From: Oscillospiraceae bacterium
GTDB taxonomy: Bacteria > Bacillota > Clostridia > Oscillospirales > Ruminococcaceae
Reading direction: 5' to 3'
NCBI GenBank assembly: GCA_017847885.1
Contig: JAGAUA010000009.1
Span: forward strand, 1 to 64,000
DNA length: 64,000 bases
A program made the position numbers and the translations under genes. The notes under the pieces were generated by a model that saw only the letters and a list, made by a program, of their open reading frames with translations, searched no databases and was not told the DNA's origin. Shown in pieces: positions 34,734 through 43,329 of the stretch (within the stretch, counting starts at the first letter, position 1; each line of letters opens with the position of its first letter).

Positions 34734-36176
34734 TTAATAATTATCATTTAGATATTTTTCAGCAAAGCTGTCATAATACTCGCTGCCCCATGTATAATAC
34801 TCACCGTACTCATAAGCGGTTATGGGAATAAGCTCCCCCTCTTGATATATATAAATATTCACTCCGCCGACTTCAAGCTGTTCCTCAAGCGTAGAGCTGA
34901 ATACACGAGCCTTTGTTTCTCCCCATCCTCTGCCAACAAATGTCGGTTCCTCATCACGTATGGTAAAAAAGCCCGTAAAGTTATAATTTGCCTTATCCCC
35001 TATCGTAAGCGCAAGAATACGCTCACCTAAAATTTCAAAGCTTGTCACCTGCACAAAAGTATCCTCACCCAGACGGTCTTTATCAAATTCAAAAGGTATA
35101 ACGAAATCTACACAAGAAATGTAGTGAAATGGACCGTCCTTCGGAATTCCATAGAAAAAAGACACATCAAGATTATTGCCGGGACTTATTTGCACAGTAA
35201 CAAACTCGTCTACATTGTCACCGTCAATATCGGTATACATTGTGTATTTTTCATAATGCCCGAACAGCGATTTTCCGTCTGCCAGAAGTATTTCCGCATC
35301 CTTGTCCTCACAGAAGAATATCATATCGTCAGGGTCATATTCGGGCAAATTTTCAGCCTCGTTGTAGTAACGGATATGTTCGTTGTCAGGCAAAATCTTT
35401 TCAACGCTTGATGACGATACCGCAGGCGTAACGTTAATATCCTCCGCATTTTCCGCATTTGGCGTTACCACCGATTTAACGGCAAGCACCGCCGCTAAAA
35501 CCGCAGCCGCCGATACTGCGGCAATATATGTATACTTCCTGCGTATATTTTTCAGCGCGCATTTCAGCTCTGCCGCACTTTGATAGCGCTTGTCAGGGTC
35601 AAGAGATGTACACCGCATTATGATTTTTCTGTATGCAGGCTTTGCCGAAAGACTTCCCAGCAAAGCTTTCATTGTCTGCCCCGCGGCGTAAATATCGGAG
35701 CGGAAATCCGTCTGCGAAAAGCCGTACTGCTCGGGCGGAGCAAAGCCTTCCGTACCGAGACAGCGCGTGTCACGGTCGCTGTCCTCTCTGACAAATCTGG
35801 CGGCTTCAAAATCTATCAGCTTGATATTGCCGTTACCGTCAAGCAGTATATTTGAAGGCTTTATGTCGCGGTGGACCATGCCAAGCTTATGTATAAATTC
35901 AAGGGCGGAGCAAAGCTGCAGCATTATTTCCACCGCCTGATTTTCGGATATTTCTGCATGAGCAAGGCTTTTTCCGTCGATATATTCCTCGCATACAACG
36001 GTCTTTCCACAGGATATTTCAACCGAGTATATCTGCGGAACAAACTCGGAGGGATTATCTTTCAGCCTATTATATACAGCACATTCGGAGCATATCGTGC
36101 GGCGTATATATTTTTCTTTTTCGCATACAAGCTCAACAATGCTGCGCTCCGACGAGCGAATTATTTCCGTCTGCAA
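34734..36176 (-). CDS. Membrane Ser/Thr protein kinase with extracellular domain
   Basis: The cytoplasmic kinase domain covers ~residues 1-210: IVELVCEKEKYIRR (lysine strand), EYIDGK hinge, MVHRDIKPSNILL catalytic loop, LIDFEAARFV (DFE replaces DFG) and TEGFAPPEQYGFSQTDFRSDIYA. A single helix (AAVSAAAVLAAVLAVKSVV, ~218-236) leads to a ~240-residue outer domain without PASTA repeats (YTDIDGDNVDEFVTVQIS is calcium-loop or FG-GAP-like). The N-lobe is short and has no clear glycine loop. GGAGG is 8 nt from a TTG at 36176; a TTG at 36191 lies inside that site. The HTH gene follows, separated by 16 bp or overlapping, depending on its start. Confidence 0.82.
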   Translation of the reverse strand: MQTEIIRSSERSIVELVCEKEKYIRRTICSECAVYNRLKDNPSEFVPQIYSVEISCGKTVVCEEYIDGKSLAHAEISENQAVEIMLQLCSALEFIHKLGMVHRDIKPSNILLDGNGNIKLIDFEAARFVREDSDRDTRCLGTEGFAPPEQYGFSQTDFRSDIYAAGQTMKALLGSLSAKPAYRKIIMRCTSLDPDKRYQSAAELKCALKNIRRKYTYIAAVSAAAVLAAVLAVKSVVTPNAENAEDINVTPAVSSSSVEKILPDNEHIRYYNEAENLPEYDPDDMIFFCEDKDAEILLADGKSLFGHYEKYTMYTDIDGDNVDEFVTVQISPGNNLDVSFFYGIPKDGPFHYISCVDFVIPFEFDKDRLGEDTFVQVTSFEILGERILALTIGDKANYNFTGFFTIRDEEPTFVGRGWGETKARVFSSTLEEQLEVGGVNIYIYQEGELIPITAYEYGEYYTWGSEYYDSFAEKYLNDNY

Positions 36177-36232
36177 AACCTCACCCTCCAATCCGTTATT
36201 ATTTTACCATAAAATATATTTATATGCAAGTA

Positions 36233-36254
36233 TTAAAGAAGCGCTGATTAAATC
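36233..36254. repeat. Solo MITE terminal repeat
   Basis: TTAAAGAAGCGCTGATTAAATC matches the left terminus of the complete MITE at 38930 at 20 of 22 positions. The opposite end was not found nearby, so it is a fragment or a divergent element. Confidence 0.6.
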
Positions 36255-36323
36255 GCACTGTAGGATTACAATAGAAGCGTGGCAAAAGTTCATAAAAAAG
36301 CAGTAAAAAAGCGAAATGGTTCT

Positions 36324-36387
36324 GAAAAATAAACTGTGTAAATGAATTTCCCACAAAAATTTCGACCATACTAAAATTGCAGCCAAA
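36324..36387. repeat. Dispersed repeat, copy B
   Basis: This is the second copy of the repeat at 7748-7811. It lies 70 bp inside the solo MITE end, so the repeat may belong to the body of a larger element bounded by that terminus. Confidence 0.65.
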
Positions 36388-36570
36388 CATGGGCAAAAAC
36401 TCAGCAAGCTGAGTTCTGAGGAGCGACCCGACGCAGGCTGTGAGATAAAACGGTGGAAAGCAGCAGCAGAAAATGTCGCTGTTTTTCATTTTTCCACCGG
36501 ACATCTCCAGAGCGGATAAACCTCAGGGGTTTGGGACAGCGTTCCCATCAGCCGTCAATACTATATAATG

Positions 36571-36605
36571 AAAAAAAGCACGGAAACGGGTATACCATTT
36601 CCGTG
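36571..36605 (-). terminator. Terminator of the sulfite-reductase operon
   Basis: Reading leftward: CACGGAAA, an 11-nt loop, TTTCCGTG, then C and a run of seven T. It lies ~120 bp past the stop of the sulfite-reductase-like gene. Confidence 0.75.
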
Positions 36606-36726
36606 ATAGGTTTATACATTCATACTGTTTTCATCGCTGTCAATATTCAGCTACGTATGATCGGTTTTGCGTTGATTTGCACTCTTATACTATTGACAAA
36701 GTCTATAAGAAGATTAGTAATTAGTA

Positions 36727-38085
36727 TTAACAGCTTGCACCGCCCACAACATTTAGTCCAAGTATCTCAGTCTTACGCTTCATAAGCTCGTCACCCAGAA
36801 GCTGAGCTTCAACATTTTCAAAGCCGATACGCTCAATCGTGTCAGCAAAACGTTCGCCCGATTTACCCTGATCACGGAACAGCAGGATGGCCTTTTCCAA
36901 CGTGTCCAAAACCTCTGCCTTATCGGTAAATATCTTGTTCAGCATCTTTCCGTGAGCCACCTGTTTGCCCCAGCGTCCGCCAACATATATCTTCCAGCCA
37001 TAAGTTCCCTCATCGTTGCAATGGAACGGACACTTGCCGATGCCGCGGCCGCAGTTGTTGCACAGTTGCTGATCAATTACCAGACGTCCGTCAACCATTT
37101 TAGCCGCATTGATAGGACATGCAAGTTCAACCTGACACTTTTTGCAGCCCCTGCACTGTTCAATGTTAAAACTCGGAACATGAGCTCCCACAATGCCAAA
37201 ATCGTTCAGGTCGGGCTTGACGCAGTTGTTGGGACATCCGCCCACAGCTATCTTGAACTTGTGAGGCAGAGAGACCTCCGAATAGCCCTTGAAGAAGCGG
37301 TCGTGTATCTCGTTGCTCATAGTGTATGTATCATAAAGCCCATACTGACAGGTCGTACCCTTGCAGGACACAACAGGTCTGACCTTGCTGCCGGTACCGC
37401 CTGTCTCAAGCCCTGCTTTGCCCACATAGGCACGAAAAGCGTCAATATCATTGTAGTCGATGCCCGAGACCTCAATGGTCAGACGAGTGGTGAACACCAT
37501 ATGACCGTCGCCGTACAGTTTGGAAGCTTCAACAATAGTCTGAGCCTCGTCATTTGTAATACGTCCGTTTCGAGTAATGATACGGCCGTTGAATTTGTTT
37601 GTTCCCTTATGATTAAGAAAGCCCATTGCTTTGACACGCTTTATATCCTCGGGGCGCAGAGTACAGCCTTCGCCTGAAGGTGCGGCAGCTCGTCCCTCAA
37701 TATTTTCGATGAACTCCTCCAGTACCTCGGCAGACAGCTGCACAGCTGCCAGACAGCGGTCTGTATCAGTCTTATACCGTGCCGCAATAGCGTCACAGTC
37801 GATTGAACCGCAGGCAAGCTTCTGCTCAAATGTCTTAACAAATTTGGCGCACAGCTCTTTCAAATCATCACGACGGCTGTATTTTCTGCTGATTACGCCC
37901 ACAGCACCTGCAAGACAGCCGCAGGTGCTTCCGCAGCCCATACCTGTACGGAAGCCTGCAAAAAGATCTGCTTCCGCTTCGGTAAGTCCAAGACTGTATA
38001 CATCATTGGCAGCCAGCAGAATTGCTTCGGCACAGCCCATGTCCTGTGTGATGTAATAGTAGATTGCTTTTTCTTTCATGTCCAT
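36727..38085 (-). CDS. C_GCAxxG_C_C / siroheme sulfite-nitrite reductase-like fusion
   Basis: Residues ~1-130 are a C_GCAxxG_C_C-type domain (MGCAEAILLAANDVYSLGL; FRTGMGCGSTCGCLAGAVGV). Residues ~155-290 resemble the catalytic part of siroheme reductases (SCKGTTCQYGLYDT and AVGGCPNNCVKPDLNDFGIV, giving Cx4C and Cx3C for the siroheme-linked cluster). Residues ~295-355 carry ferredoxin clusters (CRGCKKCQVELACPINAA; CNNCGRGIGKCPFHC, irregular spacing). A C-terminal tail follows. It should reduce sulfite or nitrite in the cytoplasm, with electrons from an unidentified donor. GGGGG precedes the ATG. It is 21 bp downstream of a TauE/SafE gene, pointing to sulfur oxyanion metabolism. Confidence 0.8.
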   Translation of the reverse strand: MDMKEKAIYYYITQDMGCAEAILLAANDVYSLGLTEAEADLFAGFRTGMGCGSTCGCLAGAVGVISRKYSRRDDLKELCAKFVKTFEQKLACGSIDCDAIAARYKTDTDRCLAAVQLSAEVLEEFIENIEGRAAAPSGEGCTLRPEDIKRVKAMGFLNHKGTNKFNGRIITRNGRITNDEAQTIVEASKLYGDGHMVFTTRLTIEVSGIDYNDIDAFRAYVGKAGLETGGTGSKVRPVVSCKGTTCQYGLYDTYTMSNEIHDRFFKGYSEVSLPHKFKIAVGGCPNNCVKPDLNDFGIVGAHVPSFNIEQCRGCKKCQVELACPINAAKMVDGRLVIDQQLCNNCGRGIGKCPFHCNDEGTYGWKIYVGGRWGKQVAHGKMLNKIFTDKAEVLDTLEKAILLFRDQGKSGERFADTIERIGFENVEAQLLGDELMKRKTEILGLNVVGGASC

Positions 38086-38106
38086 ATCAATATCCCCCTT
38101 GTAAAA

Positions 38107-38895
38107 TTATCCGAAAAACTTGAACATATTATATATGCTGATACCCATAATAAGTATCATAGAGCCATCCAAGCATAGAGTTGCCTGACGTTCGTCCAAA
38201 CGGCGGTGAATACGCCGTCCGACTTCGCTTGCAACCACAGCCGCAACGATCATGCCCAGCAGAATGATTGGCTCCAACTGCGGCGCACCTGCGGTAAATA
38301 TGGTCTGGAGCGTACTTGAAAGCTGACTGAGCAGCACAATGAGCAGGCTGTTCTGCGTAGCTTTTTTTGTGGGCATAGAGAAAAAATAGCACAGAACAGC
38401 CACATTGAACGGACCGCCGCCGATACCAAGAAAAGCACCCAAAAGTCCAAGCAAAAGTCCTATCAAAAGCGCAACTGCGCGTGACTGCACCTGTTTTGGA
38501 GTAATTCTATCTTTTTTTATGGTGTAGAACAAAGTTGCAAGGGTGGCAATAAACAGAAGGCAAGCCTGTATTCCACCTGCCTTGTCAGGATAAGCAAACT
38601 GAGCAGCCGCCAGATTGAACAGCTGCTTTCCCGCAATTCCGCCCAAAGCGGCACCCACCGCCAGAAAAGGCGTGCTGCCAAGGTCAAGCACAGACTCTTT
38701 TTTTATAGCAGTCTTGCCCACGCTCCAGCAGGTCATAGCGATAACCGTGCAGCCCGACAGGAAAGTGACTTCCGACACCGACATCACACCGACTGCGTCA
38801 AGAACAGGCTTGATGATGATACCGCCGCCCATACCGCATATAGTGCCGATAACGCACGCTGCAAATGTAACCAGGAAACATATCAGATACAACAT
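38107..38895 (-). CDS. TauE/SafE-family sulfite/anion exporter
   Basis: The 262-residue integral membrane protein has eight or so helices in two similar halves. The half-repeats begin ACVIGTICGMGGGIIIKPVL and LGLLGAFLGIGGGPFNVAVL, the glycine-rich signature of the family. AGGAGAGG precedes the ATG at 38895. The longer open frame to 38961 translates the end of the upstream MITE (RFNQRFL) and is not coding. It is the first gene of the operon with the sulfite-reductase-like enzyme. Confidence 0.85.
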   Translation of the reverse strand: MLYLICFLVTFAACVIGTICGMGGGIIIKPVLDAVGVMSVSEVTFLSGCTVIAMTCWSVGKTAIKKESVLDLGSTPFLAVGAALGGIAGKQLFNLAAAQFAYPDKAGGIQACLLFIATLATLFYTIKKDRITPKQVQSRAVALLIGLLLGLLGAFLGIGGGPFNVAVLCYFFSMPTKKATQNSLLIVLLSQLSSTLQTIFTAGAPQLEPIILLGMIVAAVVASEVGRRIHRRLDERQATLCLDGSMILIMGISIYNMFKFFG

Positions 38896-38929
38896 TTCCC
38901 AACCTCTCCTTTTGGCAACCGAGTTACTG

Positions 38930-39109
38930 TTAAGGAATCGCTGATTAAATCTGGTGCGCAAATTGCGAAGTCAGATTTTTCGTCAGATTGTATAGAAATT
39001 TCGCAGGCATACTGTCGTATGTCAAGAAATTTCTATGCAAGATGACGGAAAATATGCAAGCAAGGTGCGTACCAAGCCGCAAGGCGCGATTTAATCAGCG
39101 GTTCCTTAA
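38930..39109. mobile_element. Complete 180-bp MITE with 22-bp terminal inverted repeats
   Basis: TTAAGGAATCGCTGATTAAATC (38930-38951) and GATTTAATCAGCGGTTCCTTAA (39088-39109) are inverted copies with one mismatch. The interior is itself an imperfect inverted repeat (TATAGAAATTTC at ~38990 against GAAATTTCTATG at ~39020), so the whole element can fold into one long hairpin. It has no ORF. Outer TTAA could be part of the repeat or a target duplication. Partial ends occur at 36233, 43191 and 46591. Confidence 0.8.
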
Positions 39110-39142
39110 TCAAAGGCAGCTTCCACCGCCTTTGATTTTTTT
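39110..39142 (+). terminator. Hairpin with T-run at the 3' end of the DUF134-NifX gene
   Basis: TCAAAGGC (39110-39117) pairs with GCCTTTGA (39128-39135) followed by seven T on the forward strand. On the reverse strand it lies just after the DUF134-NifX stop but lacks a U-run there, so its direction is uncertain. Confidence 0.45.
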
Positions 39143-39902
39143 ATTGACAGCCGTGATTCCCACAGCCATGGGAGCCGCAAGTATGACCGATTCCACCATG
39201 TTCGTGGCTGTGATGACTGCATTTTATATCGGGATCATATCCGAGCGTTCCGTTCAAAAGTGCGTTTACCGCTTCGTCTGCATCACCGCTGACGCCGCCG
39301 TAAAGCTTTATTCCTGCCTGTGCAAGAGCTGTCTGTGCTCCGCCGCCGATACCTCCGCATATAAGGATATCTACCATGTTTAAAGAAAGAAATCCCGCAA
39401 GTGCGCCATGACCGCTTCCGTTTGTAGGCACAAGCTCTGATTTTGCGATTTTTCCGTCAACAACATCATAAATCTTGAATGCTTCCGTATGACCGAAGTG
39501 TTGAAAAATCTGTCCGTTTTCATAAGTTACTGCAATTCTCATAGTATCTTTTCCTTTCTTATTACATACAATAGTCTGATTTTGTTTTCTGCATTGTTTT
39601 CCGCAGATACCGCCGCTGCATAGACAGTAATTTCCTCCCGAAACAACAAGCCTTTTACCGTTTACGATACAATCTGCAATTTTTATTCTTGCCGCATTGT
39701 AAATTTCTGTTGCAGTAGGTCGGGATATATTCATCTGTTCTGCCGTCTGTGCATGGGTAAGCTGTTCAAGGTCAATAAGCCGTATTACCTCATATTCATC
39801 GACAGTTAGCGTAACACAAGCATTATTCGATATTCCATCAGGAGAAAACACGTTATATTCAGGTTCTTCGCACACTCTGCGGCAACGCTGCGGTCTTGGC
39901 AT
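39141..39902 (-). CDS. DUF134 HTH / dinitrogenase cofactor (NifX-like) fusion
   Basis: Residues 1-95 are DUF134: MPRPQRCRRVCEEPEYNVFS, LTVDEYEVIRLIDLEQLTHA then QTAEQMNISRPTATEIYNAA, a sigma-70-region-4-like HTH. A cysteine-rich bridge (CLCSGGICGKQC) leads to a NifX/NifB-type domain (~120-235: RIAVTYENGQIFQHFGHTEA, ALAGFLSLNMVDILICGGIG) and a His/Cys-rich tail. GGAGGG precedes the ATG at 39902. An internal ATG at 39541 has AAAGGAAAAG upstream, so the NifX part may also be made alone. It probably handles a metal cofactor and senses it (inference). The MITE lies downstream. Confidence 0.8.
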   Translation of the reverse strand: MPRPQRCRRVCEEPEYNVFSPDGISNNACVTLTVDEYEVIRLIDLEQLTHAQTAEQMNISRPTATEIYNAARIKIADCIVNGKRLVVSGGNYCLCSGGICGKQCRKQNQTIVCNKKGKDTMRIAVTYENGQIFQHFGHTEAFKIYDVVDGKIAKSELVPTNGSGHGALAGFLSLNMVDILICGGIGGGAQTALAQAGIKLYGGVSGDADEAVNALLNGTLGYDPDIKCSHHSHEHGGIGHTCGSHGCGNHGCQ

Positions 39903-40049
39903 AATATCCCTCCGTTTCCGACTATAGCTGATTATATCACGTTTAAATTCATTTGTCAATACTTGTCATAGCAAAGCCCTCCTATGGTATTTCTATACAT
40001 ACCATAGGAGGGCTATTTTTCTATTGTCTGTTTTACAGGACTTGTGCGT

Positions 40050-40304
40050 TTACCACAGATGCTCCTCGGAAGGACAGTGCATATCCTTTTTAGCGGCTCT
40101 CAGCTCCACAAAGCAGCCGCACTTGCCACAGGTGCCTTCGCCCAAGAAGTCGCACTTTCCGCAGATATCCAAACGGCGGCGATACTCCGCATCTTCGGTG
40201 CGTTTTTCCTCGGGCATGACGGCTATCAGCTCGGAAATATCCTTGTATATCCCGTCTCTGTCGATATCGGCGAAAAAGCATTTTTTACAGAATGGTCTGC
40301 TCAT
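40050..40304 (-). CDS. Small cysteine-rich DUF6171-like protein
   Basis: The 84-residue protein has three Cys pairs ([33 protein letters not shown]) and ends CPSEEHLW. It looks like a zinc-binding protein of the DUF6171 type; the role is unknown. Its ATG overlaps the GH51 stop by four bases (ATGA), so it is translated together with GH51. Confidence 0.65.
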   Translation of the reverse strand: MSRPFCKKCFFADIDRDGIYKDISELIAVMPEEKRTEDAEYRRRLDICGKCDFLGEGTCGKCGCFVELRAAKKDMHCPSEEHLW

Positions 40305-41776
40305 TTTACGGTCACACTTACAACAGAGCAGGGTGGCAATTCTGCGGTAAGAACGCCGTTTTCAAGCTTTACGTTATGCTCAGCAATGGTGAGTCTGTCC
40401 GGTGCGTCGAAATCGTTGCAGGTGTGAACCTCACCTGTAAGAATACGTGCAGACGCCTCTGAACATTCAAAGTTTCTGATATCGCAGGATATTTCTGCAC
40501 CATCCTCAAGAGAGCAGTTTGCAAGGGTAATAGTCATCACGCCGTCCTTAACGGAAGCAGAGCTTGAAAGAAGGGGAATTTTGACCTCTCCTCCCGCTGA
40601 TTCGTTGGTACTGAAACAGTAGACAGCCTCGCCGTTCTGATGCTCCTTGAACAGGTCGAAAACGTGATATGTAGGCGTTTTAATCATCTTTTCGCCCTCT
40701 GTGAGAATAAGTGCTTGAAGTACGTTTACAACCTGCGCAAGATTTGCCATAATTACACGCTTGCTGTGTCTGTTAAATATATTCAGATTGCAGGCTGCAA
40801 CAATAGCGTCACGCATTGTGTTCTGCTGATAGAGGAAGCCGGGGTTGGTACCCTTCTCAACATCGTACCAGCAGCCCCATTCGTCCACGATAAGACCGAT
40901 GTCATTGTCGGGGTCATATCGGTCCATAATATCTGTGTGGCGTTTAATAAGGCTATCCATGTAAAGTGTTTTGGAAATAGTACTGTAATATAGGTCGCTG
41001 TCAAATTCCAATGCGCTTCCCTTGTGAGACCAGTCTCCTGTGGGAACTGTATAGTAATGGAGAGATATGCCCTTTGTATGATACTTGTTCAGATTTTTCA
41101 TGATAACTTCTGTCCAGTTATAATCATCAGAATTAGGACCGCAGGCAATTTTGAAAAGTTCATTACCCGAGAAGTTTTTGCAGAAGCTCTGATAGCGGCG
41201 GTATTCGTCTGCATAATATTCGGGGCGCATACTTCCTCCGCAGCCCCAGTTTTCATTGCCTATACCCATATATTTCAGCTTCCACGGCTTTTCTCTTCCG
41301 TTTTTCTTTCTCAGCTCGGACATGGGAGAACCGCCTTCAAGGGTGACATATTCCACCCAATCGGAAAGCTCCTCTATCGTACCGCTGCCAAGATTTCCTG
41401 CAAGGTACGGCTCACATCCTACCAGCTCGCAAAGGCGGAAGAACTCATGGGTTCCGAAGGAATTATCTTCGGTAACTCCGCCCCAGTTTGTATTTAATAT
41501 TTTCTTGCGCTGCGATTTTTCGCCGATACCGTCTTTCCAATGATATTCGTCCGCAAAGCAGCCGCCCGGCCAGCGGAGAACAGGCAGCTTGATATTGCGG
41601 AACGCTTCGATAACATCATTTCTTATACCGTCCGTGTTCGGTATAGCAGAGTTCTCTCCCACATAGATGCCATTGTAGATGCACCTGCCCAGATGCTCGG
41701 AAAAATGTCCATAAATCTCGGGATTGATATGTGATATTCGGTCGGCAGCGTTGATTAACATTGAGATTTTTTTCAT
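40301..41776 (-). CDS. abfA: GH51 alpha-L-arabinofuranosidase
   Basis: The 491-residue cytoplasmic enzyme cleaves alpha-L-arabinofuranosyl groups from arabino- or arabinoxylo-oligosaccharides. A (beta/alpha)8 barrel carries [20 protein letters not shown], the acid/base Glu175 in [12 protein letters not shown], and the nucleophile Glu299 in [13 protein letters not shown]-terminal beta-sandwich runs from ~residue 380. No signal peptide. GGAAGAG precedes the ATG. It is divergent from an AraC regulator and coupled to a DUF6171 gene. Confidence 0.93.
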   Translation of the reverse strand: MKKISMLINAADRISHINPEIYGHFSEHLGRCIYNGIYVGENSAIPNTDGIRNDVIEAFRNIKLPVLRWPGGCFADEYHWKDGIGEKSQRKKILNTNWGGVTEDNSFGTHEFFRLCELVGCEPYLAGNLGSGTIEELSDWVEYVTLEGGSPMSELRKKNGREKPWKLKYMGIGNENWGCGGSMRPEYYADEYRRYQSFCKNFSGNELFKIACGPNSDDYNWTEVIMKNLNKYHTKGISLHYYTVPTGDWSHKGSALEFDSDLYYSTISKTLYMDSLIKRHTDIMDRYDPDNDIGLIVDEWGCWYDVEKGTNPGFLYQQNTMRDAIVAACNLNIFNRHSKRVIMANLAQVVNVLQALILTEGEKMIKTPTYHVFDLFKEHQNGEAVYCFSTNESAGGEVKIPLLSSSASVKDGVMTITLANCSLEDGAEISCDIRNFECSEASARILTGEVHTCNDFDAPDRLTIAEHNVKLENGVLTAELPPCSVVSVTVK

Positions 41777-41857
41777 TTTAGCTCTTCCTTTCGGTAATGA
41801 TTAGTATACACACACAATAATTGTACGGCATTGTTCTGATATTATAATTATCTGCTA

Positions 41858-41886
41858 TTGACAAATTTTTTTCAATGACGTAATAT
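41858..41886 (+). promoter_or_regulatory. Promoter of the AraC gene
   Basis: TTGACA at 41858-41863, 17-bp spacer, TAATAT at 41881-41886. It lies in the 151-bp divergent region shared with GH51. Confidence 0.45.
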
Positions 41887-41927
41887 ATTATTATACTGAC
41901 AAATCCTACGATTACAGGTGATAGCTT

Positions 41928-42716
41928 ATGATGATATTTCACGCCATCGGAATGAATTACCGTCACGACAGTGATTTTGAAATTGACCGTCCCGATGGTT
42001 CGGGAGATGATTTACTGCTTATTTTTAAAACGGAAGCAAGGGTATTTCTTGACTCGGAAGAAGTTATTGCTCCTCCGTACAGTGCGATATTTTACAGAAA
42101 AGGCTCAAATCAGCATTATCGTGCAAATAATAAAGAATATGTAAATCATTTTCTACATATGGAGTGCAGCGGAGAAGAAGAGTTTTTTGCTTCCGCAGAA
42201 CTTCCGTTTAACAAGGTCATACCTCTTTCGGATACATATGAAGTCGAAGAGGTCCTGAGAATTATCGGTAGAGAAGAAATGACCGAGTCACCTCATAAAG
42301 AACAGTATATGAATATGCTGATAAAAATGCTGATACTGAAATTATCAGACTGCGCAAATAGATATAATCGCACACAGTCAGATTATTGTGTACACGGCTC
42401 TGCTCTGGACGGATTAAGAGCCGAGCTTTACAGCAATGCAGGAAGTTTTGGCTCTGTTAAAGAGCTTGCAAAACGAGTAAATCTAAGTCCCTCACATTTT
42501 CAACAGCTTTACAGAGAACGTTTTGGAGTGAGCTGTTATGATGACTTGCTGTCAGCACGAATAAGGTCAGCGGAATATTATCTGAAAAACACAGGTCTTA
42601 CGATAAGGGAGATAGCAGAACTGTGCGGATATGAAAATGACGTCTGTTTTATGCGCCTTTTCAAGCGGCGTACCGGCATGACTCCAAGTATGTTCAGAAA
42701 AAACAGTTCACCGTAA
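41928..42716 (+). CDS. AraC-family regulator of the GH51 gene
   Basis: The 262-residue protein has a sensor domain (~1-120; LLLIFKTEARVFLDSEEVIA, YRKGSNQHYRANN) and C-terminal double HTH (~165-260): SVKELAKRVNLSPSHFQQLY and TIREIAELCGYENDVCFMRL followed by FKRRTGMTPSMFRK. AGGTGATAG precedes the ATG. Divergence from GH51 suggests arabinose-dependent activation (inference). Confidence 0.88.
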   Translation: MMIFHAIGMNYRHDSDFEIDRPDGSGDDLLLIFKTEARVFLDSEEVIAPPYSAIFYRKGSNQHYRANNKEYVNHFLHMECSGEEEFFASAELPFNKVIPLSDTYEVEEVLRIIGREEMTESPHKEQYMNMLIKMLILKLSDCANRYNRTQSDYCVHGSALDGLRAELYSNAGSFGSVKELAKRVNLSPSHFQQLYRERFGVSCYDDLLSARIRSAEYYLKNTGLTIREIAELCGYENDVCFMRLFKRRTGMTPSMFRKNSSP

Positions 42717-42877
42717 TATATCGGAACTGCCAAATCAAACCCTGCTCACTTTTAATATCATAATAAACAATACTAATTTCTAATGACATTTTACATGATT
42801 ATGAAAAAACAAACTCGACTTAGGATTTTCATAAAAAATTATGACCTTTAGTGAGCGCAGCTCACCTCGACCAAGTT

Positions 42878-42923
42878 AAAATCCTCGCAAGCCGTGGTAA
42901 AATCAAGGTTTGCGAGGATTTTT
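42878..42923 (+). terminator. Terminator downstream of the AraC gene
   Basis: AAAATCCTCGCAA (42878-42890) pairs with TTGCGAGGATTTTT (42910-42923), followed by GTTTT. Confidence 0.8.
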
Positions 42924-43190
42924 GTTTTATATTAAAATGGATAATTTTGTGCGATAACAACCATCAAAATACAACTTTTTTTATAATATGAGTGTCAAAA
43001 TGCACCTTGTACTTGTATATCGCATATTTTTCCGCACCATCAACAGCCTTCCGGTTAAGCTTTACGCTGTTCACAGTCCGCCTGCGCCTTTGCAGCTATA
43101 TTAAGCTGCTGAAAACCATTTATTGTCAAGGCAGAAAGGCACGACCACGAAAATTATCACAAGGAAAGCCATCAGGATAAGGGGGCCTCC

Positions 43191-43212
43191 GATCAAATCA
43201 GCGTTTCCTTAA
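43191..43212. repeat. Solo MITE terminal repeat (right end)
   Basis: GATCAAATCAGCGTTTCCTTAA matches the right terminus of the MITE at 39088-39109 at 19 of 22 positions. A matching end in opposite orientation occurs at 46591-46612, so the surface-protein gene lies between two outward-facing ends. Confidence 0.55.
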
Positions 43213-43242
43213 TTTTAACATATTTTCAATAATATGTTATTG

Positions 43243-43298
43243 CCTTTTTGGGTGAAAAGCCAATTTTTTTGATTTCAATTTCATTTCACCCAAAAAGG
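43243..43298. promoter_or_regulatory. 15-bp perfect inverted repeat upstream of the surface-protein promoter
   Basis: CCTTTTTGGGTGAAA (43243-43257) and TTTCACCCAAAAAGG (43284-43298) are perfect inverted copies 26 bp apart. The similarity extends a few bases further (ATTGCC against ATTACC). The inner copy ends 2 bp before the -35 box. The core CCTTTTTGGGTGA also precedes the 10074 promoter. It is probably a regulator binding site. Confidence 0.65.
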
Positions 43299-43300
43299 TA

Positions 43301-43329
43301 ATGACAAATTCGGGGGGATATGCTATAAT
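43301..43329 (+). promoter_or_regulatory. Promoter of the second surface-protein gene
   Basis: ATGACA at 43301-43306, 17-bp spacer, TATAAT at 43324-43329. Confidence 0.65.

Larger units (their letters stand above)
36192..36726. other. 535-bp gene-free stretch with element ends and hairpins
   Basis: It holds a MITE-type terminal repeat (36233-36254), the dispersed repeat copy B (36324-36387), a perfect mini-hairpin AACTCAG-CAAG-CTGAGTT (36398-36415) and a terminator (36571-36605). Short open frames here are repeat-derived; no gene is supported. Confidence 0.6.

Noticed and set aside
38896-38961. N-terminal extension of the TauE/SafE protein
   Set aside because: The extra residues (RFNQRFL) translate the end of the MITE, and the internal ATG at 38895 has a strong ribosome binding site.
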